From assembly GCF_000172155.1 (NCBI RefSeq), contig NZ_ABIZ01000001.1:7535105-7599104 (forward strand): a stretch of DNA of 64,000 bases, given 5' to 3'. Both the position numbers and the translations under genes were made by a program. The notes beneath the pieces were generated by a model. The model worked only from the letters and a program-made list of their open reading frames with translations. It made no database searches and was not told the DNA's origin. Shown one piece after another: positions 1 to 8,457 of the stretch. Origin of the DNA: Verrucomicrobium spinosum DSM 4136 = JCM 18804. Lineage in GTDB: Bacteria > Verrucomicrobiota > Verrucomicrobiia > Verrucomicrobiales > Verrucomicrobiaceae. How positions within the stretch are numbered: position 1 is the first letter of the stretch; every line of letters starts with the position of its first letter.

Positions 1-3000
1 CACGTTGTCCCCGGTGAGCTGATAGTCCCTCCACCAGTCCGCCATGTTCGCATGCTTCGGGCTCGCACCAGGCTGGGCCGGGTTTACACTCTTGCCCGGC
101 ACCAGATAGATGTCGCAGATCTCCGAGGCGGAACGGAAGATGTCTCCTGCGGCAAAGCGCCTCTCGAATCCCGCCAGGGTTCCCTCTCTTTCATCAAGGT
201 TCAGCGCATAACGATAATCCGGCGTGGGAGCGGCCGCAGTGTTGTATTTGTATTTACCAGCATCACTGGCAGGAATGGCCGTGATGCAGGTGGACTTCAG
301 CACAGCCCGTACTGCCGTGGCCCGGGTGATGTACGCAAAGGGCACCATCTGGTAGTTCATGTTTACCTTGCCTGCTGTGGAGAAGGGATCGCTGATGGCA
401 TAGGGCTCCACGATGGGCATGGTGAAGAGATCAAGGAAGGCGTGATCTGGCGGGGTGTCATACGGCGGGCCTGCAGGAGGACCGGATGCACTATATTGTT
501 TCCCAAACCCCGGATGGGCGTCGCCCCCCAGCGGATTGCGGCAGAAAAGCAGGGTCTGCCAGGGCTTGACGTCTGCGGGACGGGCCGGATCAATGCCCGT
601 GGGCAGGGAACCGAAGGCCACTGCGGAGGAGATCTGACGGTTGGGCGAGAAGGACGCCCCACTCTCCACCACTCCTGCCCCATTCACATAGCCTCCCTTG
701 GCATAATAGAGTCCGGAGGAGGACTGGGATTTGTTGGCACTCGCCTGATCGGCGATGTTGATGTAGGGACCGTCTGCCGTGGTGCCGATGCCCGTGTCCC
801 AGTCCCCCAGAGTCACCCCATCGGCCATGTACGCGCCATTGAGACCCCGAGGGGCCACAGGTGCTGTGCTGTTGCGCTTGTTGTCCCCGCGGTTCGGATC
901 CAGATAGGGCGCATTGGGGAGCAACTTGCCACGCACATCCCCTGAGCCCCCGCTGCCGGCGTAAAATCCATTCTGATTGCTCGTGTCGCCCGGGCCGGTC
1001 TGGGCGTCGATGCGCAGGCTGTGCACCAGATTGGCCTCCGCCGTGACCCCAGGAGCGTCATACGGCTTGCCACCCAGCGCGACATCGCGCTCGCCATGAC
1101 CTTCGAAGTACTCCTCGGGCACTTCCCTCAAGGAGGCATAAACGCGCAGGTCGCCTTTTGCCGGACCACCATAGCGGACCTCCACACTGCGGACAGTGTC
1201 GGTGGAGCTGATCAAGGGGAGTGGATTGTGTTTGCTGTCTTCCAGGATGCCGAAGCGACCGTTCTTCACAGCGGGGTTCGCGTAGCGCGCAATGCGATTG
1301 TCAAAGTTGACGTAGGCCGCCGTGCTCATGGTCGGACGGGGAAGGCCGGTCACCGCAGGAAACTTCAGCTTGAGCGTCTGCGCCGGAACATTGGGCGAAG
1401 AGGCTGCGGCAATCTCAATGGTGATGGTGCCGCCGTTGAAGTCGAACTTGGTGGCGTTCACCTTGAAGTCCGCAGAGCAGAACGTGTAGTTTGTTTCCTC
1501 ATCCCCCTGGCCCAGGACCTTGGCGTTGGTGAAGACACCGGAGGGGCTGTAGTACTGGGTGGCCTGCTCCAGTCCGGTCAGCGCGGTGGCATTGGACTGA
1601 CCGTCGAGGCCAGTTACCAGATTCCCCACCAGGCCGGGGAATGCCATGGGCGTGGTGCCAGCCATGAAGGCGTCCATCCCCTTCACGGAGTAGCGCACAT
1701 GGGACGACCACACGGGCGGGCCAGGTGCAGGGTTGAAGGGTTCCAGGATCAAGACCGCCCGCACCTGGGTGGGATCCGTCTCACTCGATGCATAGAACAC
1801 GAGCGCGGCCTCCGTGACGGTGGGGAATCGTCCAAAACCCCGGGTGCCGTTGGGCAGAGCCAGCGGGACAATCTGCGACTGCGCCGGGATGAGGCGATTG
1901 GGATTAAAAGGGGCATAGTAGTACGCCGGGTTGCCCGCCGTGCTGAAGGTGTTCACATGGCTGCGTACGAAGTCGAACATCTCTGTCAGGATCTGGTCCC
2001 GGGTGGTGGGGTACTTCCCCTGCAGGCTGCCGCCCAGTCCGGGGATCTGCGCTTGCGTCATGGCCTGCAAGTAGGCGTAGAGCTCCTGATTCCGCGGCAC
2101 CTCATCCCAGTCCATGATGGGGCTCTGGCTGCTGGCTTGGGCAAGCTGGGCCGGGGTGGTGAATGTGTTGTAGCGCTGGAAGTAGTAAGGCTTCGGCGTG
2201 GCGCTCTTGTTGCCCAGCGTGGAGCAGAAGGCGATCAGCTTGTCCTGCGCGTTGCGGTTCACCGCCTCATGAGGCTTGTTCACGTCCGTGGTGTTGGCCT
2301 GCAAGGGCCAGAGCGTGATCCTGGGTTTGTTGAAGAGATTCACCTCCGGTGCCCGGCTGGTGGTGGTGAGCAGGAAGCGGGTGCGCTCGATGTCCTGCTC
2401 AGCAAAGGGAATGAAGGCCCCACGACTGTTCTCCTGCCGGGGCACCCCCACAGTGCTGAACATGAGCTCATCCACCGAGGCATACAGGCGGTCGGCATCC
2501 GTCACCAGTGGCAGCGTACTGCCAGTCACGTTGGCCGTGCCACTGCGACTGCCCCCATTCACCACCCGGGGGCTGTAGCTGTAGATCCGCGCATTGTAGG
2601 TCTCCAGCGGCTCCTCACTGAGCGGCGGGAAGACCGGGCTCAGGCAGGTCATGGCAGGATGCCCGGGATAGCGCTGAAATTCATTCTGGGCTGGCATGCG
2701 CAGGGCCAGCTGCCGCTCATAGCCGTCAGAAGAGCCGGCACTGCCTGTCACCGATGCCGTCCAGGGCCGGTCCCAGAAGGTCCCCTCGGAGGCGGTGTTG
2801 AGGTTGATCTTGCAGCTCTCGTCATCCGTCCAGAAAGCGATACGACCCACGATGTGATTGAGCGTCCCGTCCGGCAGGGGATCCCCGGCACCGTCCACCT
2901 TGCGGGACGTGGCATCCATCACCGCCATGCGACCATCCTTCAGCACATAGAGCCACCGCACCGGCATGGGCAGGGGATTCATCTGCGAGCTGCTGGTGGC

Positions 3001-3594
3001 CACAATGGCGGCTCCGGACGGGATCGTGGAATCGAGGTAACAACCCTCCACCGGTGCCACGGCGCCCACGAGGGCCTCTGCCGCCCCGTGATCCCGCGCG
3101 ACCGCCCCGGGATGAATGACGGGGTAGTGGGCTATGGCGGTGCTCCCCCGCCCCACCCACACCGGAGCATTGAGATCAGTGTAGAGCGTGGTGTTGGTGG
3201 AGGCGGCCCAGTCCGCGGGGACCTCATCGGCCAGCTTGGAAACAGGATCGAAAGCCCCCTCCACCCGCATCTGGGCGGAGGAATAGAGCTTGTAGGCAGC
3301 GCTGGGATTGCCCGTGGTGTTAAACGTGCGGATCATGCCCGGCTGGGAGGCCCACGCAAGGGAGGGAGAACCGGTGGCAACCTGAACCTGGGTCATCACC
3401 ATGCTCGCGGCGGAATCGGCAAGCATGCGGGCATCAGACGAATACTCCTGGCTCTTGGCGGCTTGATACTCCGTGGAGACGCTGGCGAGGAAGGTGACCA
3501 CCAGAATGGTCAACAGGGCGATGAGGGGCAGCACCACCACCAGGGCCAGACCACGAGGCGGGAACTGTCGACGAATGGAAGATGTTGAGTTCAT
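1..3594 (-). CDS. vccA: Verru_Chthon cassette protein A (TIGR02600-like), 3' end beyond window
   Basis: The frame is open from an ATG at 3594 to base 1, giving at least 1198 residues with no stop, so the C-terminus lies outside the window. The N-terminus has an arginine-rich start (MNSTSSIRRQF), a hydrophobic segment at about residues 15-38 and then a Tyr/Glu/Ala/Ser-rich helix. This is the layout of a minor pseudopilin of the GspK/PilX kind. Residues near the window edge (MADWWRDYQLTGDNV) fit the Verru_Chthon A family, known from Verrucomicrobium and Chthoniobacter. It begins 1 base after the vccC stop, so the three cassette genes are probably one transcript. The function is unknown; a role in a surface pilus-like or type II-like fibre is inferred from the prepilin-like N-termini of all cassette members. 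A long open frame on the opposite strand (1021-3588) is treated as a shadow. Confidence 0.85.
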   Translation of the reverse strand, partial: MNSTSSIRRQFPPRGLALVVVLPLIALLTILVVTFLASVSTEYQAAKSQEYSSDARMLADSAASMVMTQVQVATGSPSLAWASQPGMIRTFNTTGNPSAAYKLYSSAQMRVEGAFDPVSKLADEVPADWAASTNTTLYTDLNAPVWVGRGSTAIAHYPVIHPGAVARDHGAAEALVGAVAPVEGCYLDSTIPSGAAIVATSSSQMNPLPMPVRWLYVLKDGRMAVMDATSRKVDGAGDPLPDGTLNHIVGRIAFWTDDESCKINLNTASEGTFWDRPWTASVTGSAGSSDGYERQLALRMPAQNEFQRYPGHPAMTCLSPVFPPLSEEPLETYNARIYSYSPRVVNGGSRSGTANVTGSTLPLVTDADRLYASVDELMFSTVGVPRQENSRGAFIPFAEQDIERTRFLLTTTSRAPEVNLFNKPRITLWPLQANTTDVNKPHEAVNRNAQDKLIAFCSTLGNKSATPKPYYFQRYNTFTTPAQLAQASSQSPIMDWDEVPRNQELYAYLQAMTQAQIPGLGGSLQGKYPTTRDQILTEMFDFVRSHVNTFSTAGNPAYYYAPFNPNRLIPAQSQIVPLALPNGTRGFGRFPTVTEAALVFYASSETDPTQVRAVLILEPFNPAPGPPVWSSHVRYSVKGMDAFMAGTTPMAFPGLVGNLVTGLDGQSNATALTGLEQATQYYSPSGVFTNAKVLGQGDEETNYTFCSADFKVNATKFDFNGGTITIEIAAASSPNVPAQTLKLKFPAVTGLPRPTMSTAAYVNFDNRIARYANPAVKNGRFGILEDSKHNPLPLISSTDTVRSVEVRYGGPAKGDLRVYASLREVPEEYFEGHGERDVALGGKPYDAPGVTAEANLVHSLRIDAQTGPGDTSNQNGFYAGSGGSGDVRGKLLPNAPYLDPNRGDNKRNSTAPVAPRGLNGAYMADGVTLGDWDTGIGTTADGPYINIADQASANKSQSSSGLYYAKGGYVNGAGVVESGASFSPNRQISSAVAFGSLPTGIDPARPADVKPWQTLLFCRNPLGGDAHPGFGKQYSASGPPAGPPYDTPPDHAFLDLFTMPIVEPYAISDPFSTAGKVNMNYQMVPFAYITRATAVRAVLKSTCITAIPASDAGKYKYNTAAAPTPDYRYALNLDEREGTLAGFERRFAAGDIFRSASEICDIYLVPGKSVNPAQPGASPKHANMADWWRDYQLTGDNV

Positions 3595-3595
3595 G

Positions 3596-4771
3596 TCAGT
3601 TCGCACTCCACTTGGCCTCACGCATCATGATCTCCGTGGAGAAGATCCGGTAGGTGAGAGGCGTGATGTTTTGGGTGAGGTTGCCGGGCTCGGCATTGCA
3701 GATGTTTTCCACCGCGCGCAGGTCCGCCTCCAGAGCAGCGGCGTTGCGGAACAATCCCGCACCGGAGAAGTCGAGCGCCGCAGGAGGTGTCGTGCTGTCG
3801 CCCTGAAGCCGGGCGGCGGAGGCTTCATCCAGCACCACCATGAGCACACGCATCAAGGGTGGCAGTTGATGGTGACGGGAGGCATTTACCGGCTGGGGCG
3901 GCTGCCCTGGAGCAGGGGCGGGCGGATGGGTGGCAAAGGTGTCGCCGGGAAACGGAGGATCCGCTCCTGCCCACGCCGCATCGTCCACGGCACTGCGGGG
4001 CACTCGTGAATTGTAGTTGTACTGCGGGGCCAGCGAGACCCCGTCTCCCTTGCCCGTGGGAGAGTCCTCGCGTGGAGACAGCTTGGGCAGCAGCACGAGG
4101 GCGATCACATTCTCCGCCAACACTCGGCCAGTGGCCTCCGCATGATTCACGAACCAGTCCTGCGGCTTGCCCGCACCGGATTGATAGACGCCCAGTCGCT
4201 CCGTGCGCTGGGTCATCTCCATCAGCCGGTAGCGATAGCGCGGCTTGTAGCCGACCGCCTCCCGCACCGGTTCCGGCACCGTGGCCTCATCACTGCCGAA
4301 CTTCAGGAAATAACCACAGGCATTGAGCGATGCGCGCAGCGACTCGTGAGCTGCCGAGTGCCCAAGCGGCGCCTGGAAGAAGACGGCCTGCGTCTGGGTG
4401 GGCACTTCCTTCGGGCTGGCCGCCAGCAGGGTGCGCGCCTGCCCGGAGATGAAATGCAGGTCCGACAGGCGGTCATACACTTGGGGCACAAACGCCGCCC
4501 GATCAGCCGCCGTCAGCACCGTGCGCGAACGGTTGGCACTGTCGTAGTAGTCATAGTAGGTGTTCAGCGTGGCCTGGCTGAGCGTGCGCGTCATGGACTC
4601 GAACGCCCCCCGCGCCTCCTGAAAGGACTGGATGCGGCCCATGGAGCTCTTCCAGACCTGGCTGGTCTGCTGCGTCATCTGGGCAACCACCGCCACCACC
4701 AGGGCGAGCACCACCACCGCGAGCATGAGCTCGACAAGCGTGAAGGCCCGGATGGAACGTTGATGGGACAT
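3596..4771 (-). CDS. vccC: Verru_Chthon cassette protein C (TIGR02599-like), pseudopilin
   Basis: About 391 residues. The N-terminus MSHQRSIRAFTLVELMLAVV is a textbook type IV prepilin leader: a short basic stretch, then A/F-T-L-V-E with Glu at +5 of the mature protein, then a hydrophobic helix continuing into an amphipathic one. I chose the ATG at 4771 because it gives the usual short leader; an in-frame ATG at 4804 would add 11 residues and abut the vccB stop. The body contains long Pro/Ala-rich loops and ends MMREAKWSAN. Processing by a prepilin peptidase (not in the window) and assembly in the inner membrane with VccA and VccB are inferred from the leader. It lies between vccB and vccA on the same strand with almost no spacing. 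Confidence 0.88.
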   Translation of the reverse strand: MSHQRSIRAFTLVELMLAVVVLALVVAVVAQMTQQTSQVWKSSMGRIQSFQEARGAFESMTRTLSQATLNTYYDYYDSANRSRTVLTAADRAAFVPQVYDRLSDLHFISGQARTLLAASPKEVPTQTQAVFFQAPLGHSAAHESLRASLNACGYFLKFGSDEATVPEPVREAVGYKPRYRYRLMEMTQRTERLGVYQSGAGKPQDWFVNHAEATGRVLAENVIALVLLPKLSPREDSPTGKGDGVSLAPQYNYNSRVPRSAVDDAAWAGADPPFPGDTFATHPPAPAPGQPPQPVNASRHHQLPPLMRVLMVVLDEASAARLQGDSTTPPAALDFSGAGLFRNAAALEADLRAVENICNAEPGNLTQNITPLTYRIFSTEIMMREAKWSAN

Positions 4772-4804
4772 GGCTTGGGTGCTGGAAATTGGGTGGAGGT
4801 GCAA

Positions 4805-5299
4805 CTACCGGCCGTTGTCGGGTACGAGGAAAGAAACTCTCCTCGCATCCGGGTTCTTCAGAATGTCCGCCTCCTTGCTGGTCCGCGGCCCCTGGGTGCC
4901 CAGGACGCTCACCGTCACCAGCGCCAGCCGCGAGGCTCCACCTCCGGTGGGGAGGGCGGCTGATGGTGTCACCTGATAGGCAGCCTTGTAGCGGGCGAGC
5001 GAGGGATTCGCGGAGCGGCCGCCCTGATCATCGAAACACCAGGGCTGGGAGGCGGAGTCAGACTGCAACTGACTCAGGCGGGAGAAGTCCGTCTGCTGCG
5101 CAGCATGAACCATCTGCTGGGTGATCTGGCTGCACACCGTGGTGTCGATCGCCTGGCGCGAAACATCCAGACCCACCGGCAACAGGCCGAAGATGGCGAC
5201 CATGGAAAACGAGACGATGCCCAGCGCAAGCGTCACCTCTACCAGCGAGAAACCCAAACGAGCCCGACAGGGTACGCCTGGCAGGAATGGCAGTCTCAT
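4805..5299 (-). CDS. vccB: Verru_Chthon cassette protein B (TIGR02598-like), pseudopilin
   Basis: About 164 residues. The leader MRLPFLPGVPCRARLG is followed by FSLVEVTLALGIVSFSMVA, a class III prepilin cleavage site (G/F with Glu at +5) plus hydrophobic helix. The ATG at 5299 gives a 16-residue leader; an upstream ATG at 5341 would give 30 residues and is less likely. The small size and the C-terminal phrase on reporting a value range (VSFLVPDNGR) fit the B member of the cassette. It is the first gene of the vccB-vccC-vccA transcript, divergent from the histidine kinase at 5487. No D member (TIGR02596) precedes it here, although the described cassette has four parts; D may sit beyond the left edge or be absent. 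Confidence 0.85.
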   Translation of the reverse strand: MRLPFLPGVPCRARLGFSLVEVTLALGIVSFSMVAIFGLLPVGLDVSRQAIDTTVCSQITQQMVHAAQQTDFSRLSQLQSDSASQPWCFDDQGGRSANPSLARYKAAYQVTPSAALPTGGGASRLALVTVSVLGTQGPRTSKEADILKNPDARRVSFLVPDNGR

Positions 5300-5379
5300 G
5301 GCGCAATGTTTTACTTCATGGGATGTCACTGTGGACTTCATGCCCGCAGTATGACATCCACACCCGGCCGCTGCCTACC

Positions 5380-5423
5380 TAGCCAGATGGCTAATTATTT
5401 TGCATGAGTTATGCAGATATAAT
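5380..5423 (+). promoter_or_regulatory. Candidate promoter and operators for the kinase-regulator operon
   Basis: The sequence shows a perfect TATAAT at 5418-5423, 63 bases before the kinase ATG at 5487. There is no good -35 at the usual distance (TTATTT at 5395-5400), which suggests an activator-dependent promoter. Just upstream lie two perfect small inverted repeats: TAGCCA-GA-TGGCTA at 5380-5393 and TGCAT-GAGTT-ATGCA at 5401-5415. NarL/FixJ-type regulators commonly bind short inverted repeats, so these are candidate sites for the regulator encoded at 7556-8185. The same 187-base gap would also hold the vccB promoter on the other strand. This is read by eye only. Confidence 0.45.
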
Positions 5424-5486
5424 GACGCGCATGAAATATTCTGAAAGACTGGTGCGTCATGAAGCCGCTCTTGGCATGTCACTGGA

Positions 5487-7559
5487 ATGATCGCAACTGT
5501 ATCTCGCACCCTTATCGTCTGGCTGGCCATGCTGCTGGTTGCACCTTGGCACGGGCAGATTGCACGGGGGGCGGAACCGCCGCTCACCTCCATCATCAGC
5601 ATTCGTGCGCTGACGGCCGAACAGGCCGCGAAGCGACTGCCGGTGTTGGTGGATGCCACCGTGACTTTTCGCAACTCACGCCAGTCCAATCTGATCGCCA
5701 ACGATGGCCGCGAGGGCATCTATGTGGCTGTGCCAGAAGGCATGGGTGCCGAACTCAAACTGGGCAGCCGCATCCGCATTGAGGGGGTGACTCAGCCCGG
5801 CGGCTTCCTTCCCATCATTGAATGCCGCCACATCACCCATCTGGGCGATGGCGTCCCTCCCCCGCCAAAGCGAATCGACGCCGCAGAACTTTTCTCACCC
5901 TCGCTGGACTGTCAATGGGTGGAGGTCGCGGCCGTCATGACAGGTGTCGTGTGGCATGACAATTCACTCGTCATCACTGCGGAAATCTCAGGCTGGACGG
6001 TGCGACTCCTCGTGCCCACAGGTGAAGACGCTGTGCAGAAGGCCTCCCAGTTGATGCAGCGGCCCGTGACCATCCGCGGCGTGGTGGGCAGTGTTTTCAA
6101 CAGCCAGCGACAACTTGCTGGACGGCATTTCTTTGTGGCCAGTTTTGACCAGATTGTCCCTTCTGAGGCTCCAGCCCCAGAGGGAGAACCCCGGCTGACC
6201 CCGGTGAATGAACTGCTGCGCAGTGATTCCAACTCGAGCACCCGAGTCAGGGTACGCGGTGTGGTGACACACACCACGGATGACGGTCTGTATATGCGGG
6301 GAGAAGGCGGGAGTATTTTCGTGCATGCCGCCGTCAAGGGGCTTGCTCTCGGCACCCGGGTGGAAGCAGAGGGCTTTGCCGCAGTCGCTCCGTTTCGTCC
6401 GGTCCTACGCGCCACCAGGGTGACGCCCCTGAGCATCGCGATCCCGCCCCAACCTCAGGTGCTCAACCTGAATGACCGGCAGCTCGGTACCCAGCAGGCA
6501 GAGCTGGTCACGGTGGATGCAACGGTGCAGGCGCAGCGGGACGGACCCAACCATGAAAGCACGCTACAATGCCGCACGGGAGATTGGTTCTTTGAAGCAA
6601 CACTCCCGCCCCGCAGTGATCCGTATCCCCGGTATGCACCGGATACACGGCTGCGGCTCACGGGCATCTGTGAACTGACGACCACACGGCCCCTTCCCTT
6701 CAGCGAGAGCGTGGACGGCTTCCGTCTGCACCTTCGTGGCGGGAACGATGCGGCCATCATCCAGCACCCGCCCTGGTGGACGCTGCGGCGCACGCTCTGG
6801 GCCCTGGGGCTATTGGGTGCGGCCTCTCTGGTTTTCCTGGGTTGGGCGGCCTTGTTGCGCCAGCGGGTGACGGAACAAACGCGCATCATCGGCACCCAGA
6901 TCGAACGCTCTGCCGTGAAGGATGAACGGGAGCGCATTGCCCGGGAGTTGCACGACACCATCGAGCAGGAACTGGCCGGGCTCTCCATCCAGCTTCGCAA
7001 CGCACGGCAGCGCATCGCCACCGCCCCGGAACAGGCCAGTCGATCGCTGGGCCTGGCGGAGCAGATGCTACGACATTGTCGCGAGGAGGCACGCACTTCC
7101 ATCCGCGACTTGCGAAGCACCGCCCTGGAGCTGCGCGGCCTGCATGGAGCACTGGAGGAGATGCTCACCCCGCTGGCCACCGAAGCGGGGGCGCACTTCT
7201 CCCTGGAGGTGAAGGGAGAGCCGTACCACCTGGCCGGGCCTTCGGAGATTCATCTGCTGCGCATCGCCCACGAGGCTGTGGCCAATGCGGCACGCCATGC
7301 CTCACCCCGCCTCATTCAGGTGACGATTGAGTTCACTCCTGAAACCGTCTCCCTGGAGATTGAGGATGATGGCTGCGGCTTTGACACCGACGCCCCTGCG
7401 CCGCGGGGTCACTTTGGCATGCTGGGCATTCGCGAACGCGTCAACAAGCTGCAAGGCACACTCCAGACGCATTCTGAACCCGGCAAGGGTACCCGCATCC
7501 ATGTGGTGGTGCCTTCTGAAGTCGCCAAACGCTCCAACGGCTCCACTCCTCACTCATGA
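5487..7559 (+). CDS. Membrane sensor histidine kinase, HisKA_3 (NarX/DegS-like) class
   Basis: 690 residues. A signal peptide (about 1-28) is followed by a long exported region, about 30-430, with repeated small beta-barrel-like segments (phrases such as VRVRGVVTHTTDDGLYMRGE) that resemble OB-fold-like sensor modules seen in Verrucomicrobia kinases. A transmembrane helix lies near 436-456. The cytoplasmic part has the dimerisation/phosphoacceptor motif RERIARELHD with His489 as the predicted phosphorylated residue. A HATPase_c domain follows: an N box near 595-605 (HEAVANAARHA), EDDGCGF, and the GHFGMLGIRERV lid. It should phosphorylate the regulator that follows, whose ATG overlaps its stop by 4 bases. 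The ligand is unknown. Its divergent position next to the pilin-like cassette makes the cassette a possible target, which is inference. Confidence 0.92.
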   Translation: MIATVSRTLIVWLAMLLVAPWHGQIARGAEPPLTSIISIRALTAEQAAKRLPVLVDATVTFRNSRQSNLIANDGREGIYVAVPEGMGAELKLGSRIRIEGVTQPGGFLPIIECRHITHLGDGVPPPPKRIDAAELFSPSLDCQWVEVAAVMTGVVWHDNSLVITAEISGWTVRLLVPTGEDAVQKASQLMQRPVTIRGVVGSVFNSQRQLAGRHFFVASFDQIVPSEAPAPEGEPRLTPVNELLRSDSNSSTRVRVRGVVTHTTDDGLYMRGEGGSIFVHAAVKGLALGTRVEAEGFAAVAPFRPVLRATRVTPLSIAIPPQPQVLNLNDRQLGTQQAELVTVDATVQAQRDGPNHESTLQCRTGDWFFEATLPPRSDPYPRYAPDTRLRLTGICELTTTRPLPFSESVDGFRLHLRGGNDAAIIQHPPWWTLRRTLWALGLLGAASLVFLGWAALLRQRVTEQTRIIGTQIERSAVKDERERIARELHDTIEQELAGLSIQLRNARQRIATAPEQASRSLGLAEQMLRHCREEARTSIRDLRSTALELRGLHGALEEMLTPLATEAGAHFSLEVKGEPYHLAGPSEIHLLRIAHEAVANAARHASPRLIQVTIEFTPETVSLEIEDDGCGFDTDAPAPRGHFGMLGIRERVNKLQGTLQTHSEPGKGTRIHVVVPSEVAKRSNGSTPHS

Positions 7560-8185
7560 AAAGAAAAATCCGCGTTCTGGTAGTCGATGATCATGCGATG
7601 ATGCGCCTGGGCCTGACTGAGGCCATCTCTGGCGAGCGCGACATGATCCTGGTGGGTGAAGCCAGCAACGGCACCCAGGCGATCCAACTCTACCGTGAGC
7701 ATCAGCCCGATGTGGTGACCATGGACTTCAAGATGCCCGGTCAGGATGGTGCGGAGATCACAAAGCAACTACGCCTGGAGTTCCCCGATGCTCGCGTCGT
7801 CCTGCTGACCGTCTTCGAAGGGGAAGAAGACATCTGGCGCGCGGTGCAGGCGGGCGCATCAGGCTATGTCTCGAAGTCCGCCGAGGTGGAGGAACTGCTG
7901 GAGGTGGTGCGGAGAATTTTTGCCGGGGAACAATACTTCTCCCCAAACGTGGCGGCGAAACTGGCGGCGCGGCAGGCACGAAACGCACTCACACCGCGTG
8001 AGCTCCAGGTGCTGCGCCACATTGTGGCCGGATACAGCAACAAGGAGATCGCAGCGAAGCTGCACATGTCCGAGGCGACGGTGAAACTGCATATTTCCAA
8101 CACCCTGGACAAGCTGAATGTCGCCGACCGCACTCAAGCGGCCATTGAGGCCGTGAAGCGGGGCATTGTGCACTTGGACGAATGA
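7556..8185 (+). CDS. NarL/FixJ-family response regulator
   Basis: 209 residues. The receiver domain occupies about 4-120 with acidic pair Asp11-Asp12, phospho-acceptor Asp57 in VVTMDFKMPG, Thr in LLTVF and Lys in GYVSKSA. A LuxR-type helix-turn-helix follows at about 145-205 (LTPRELQVLRHIVAGYSNKE, then KLHMSEATVKLHISN). The start ATG overlaps the kinase stop (ATGA at 7556-7559), so the pair is translationally coupled and almost certainly a cognate two-component system. It is a transcription factor acting as a dimer on short inverted repeats; candidates are at 5380-5415. Confidence 0.95.
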   Translation: MKRKIRVLVVDDHAMMRLGLTEAISGERDMILVGEASNGTQAIQLYREHQPDVVTMDFKMPGQDGAEITKQLRLEFPDARVVLLTVFEGEEDIWRAVQAGASGYVSKSAEVEELLEVVRRIFAGEQYFSPNVAAKLAARQARNALTPRELQVLRHIVAGYSNKEIAAKLHMSEATVKLHISNTLDKLNVADRTQAAIEAVKRGIVHLDE

Positions 8186-8457
8186 GTTCGGTAAGCAGTG
8201 AATGGTGAGAGGTAAGTGGTCGATAGTGAATAGGCGAGATGTTGGCGTATATCGCCGCGCCCGCCTAAAGGCGGAACTCCAACCCTCTGCGCTCCAACGG
8301 CGGGGTTGGAGTTCCGCGTTTACGCGGTCAGGGCGCACTACCCCTGGCGCGCTGGGCCGGAGACCCCGCCTCCTTTACGCCGCGGCCAAGCTCTGTGAGG
8401 CCTTGGCCCCCACTTATCACTTATCACTTTTTACTCTTAACTTTTCACTTTGTCCAA
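8186..8457. repeat. Large compound palindromic repeat between convergent genes
   Basis: The whole gap between the stop of the response regulator and the stop of the DUF58 gene is repeat-like. The core is a perfect 14-base inverted repeat, CGGAACTCCAACCC at 8272-8285 and its complement at 8303-8316. Each arm carries outside it its own mini-hairpin: CCGCCTAAAGGCGG at 8261-8274 on the left and CCGCGTTTACGCGG at 8314-8327 on the right, with compensating base changes. The outer flanks are imperfect complements of each other: GTGA/AAGTG-rich at 8191-8232 and TTATCACTTATCACTTTT-like at 8413-8453. This looks like a non-coding mobile or REP-like unit that may also terminate both transcripts. No gene is seen in it. 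Confidence 0.7.

Noticed and set aside
1021..3588. 855-residue open frame on the plus strand
   Set aside because: It lies wholly opposite vccA, lacks export or domain motifs and reads as His/Gly/Arg-rich high-GC shadow; vccA has a pseudopilin-like N-terminus and a longer frame.
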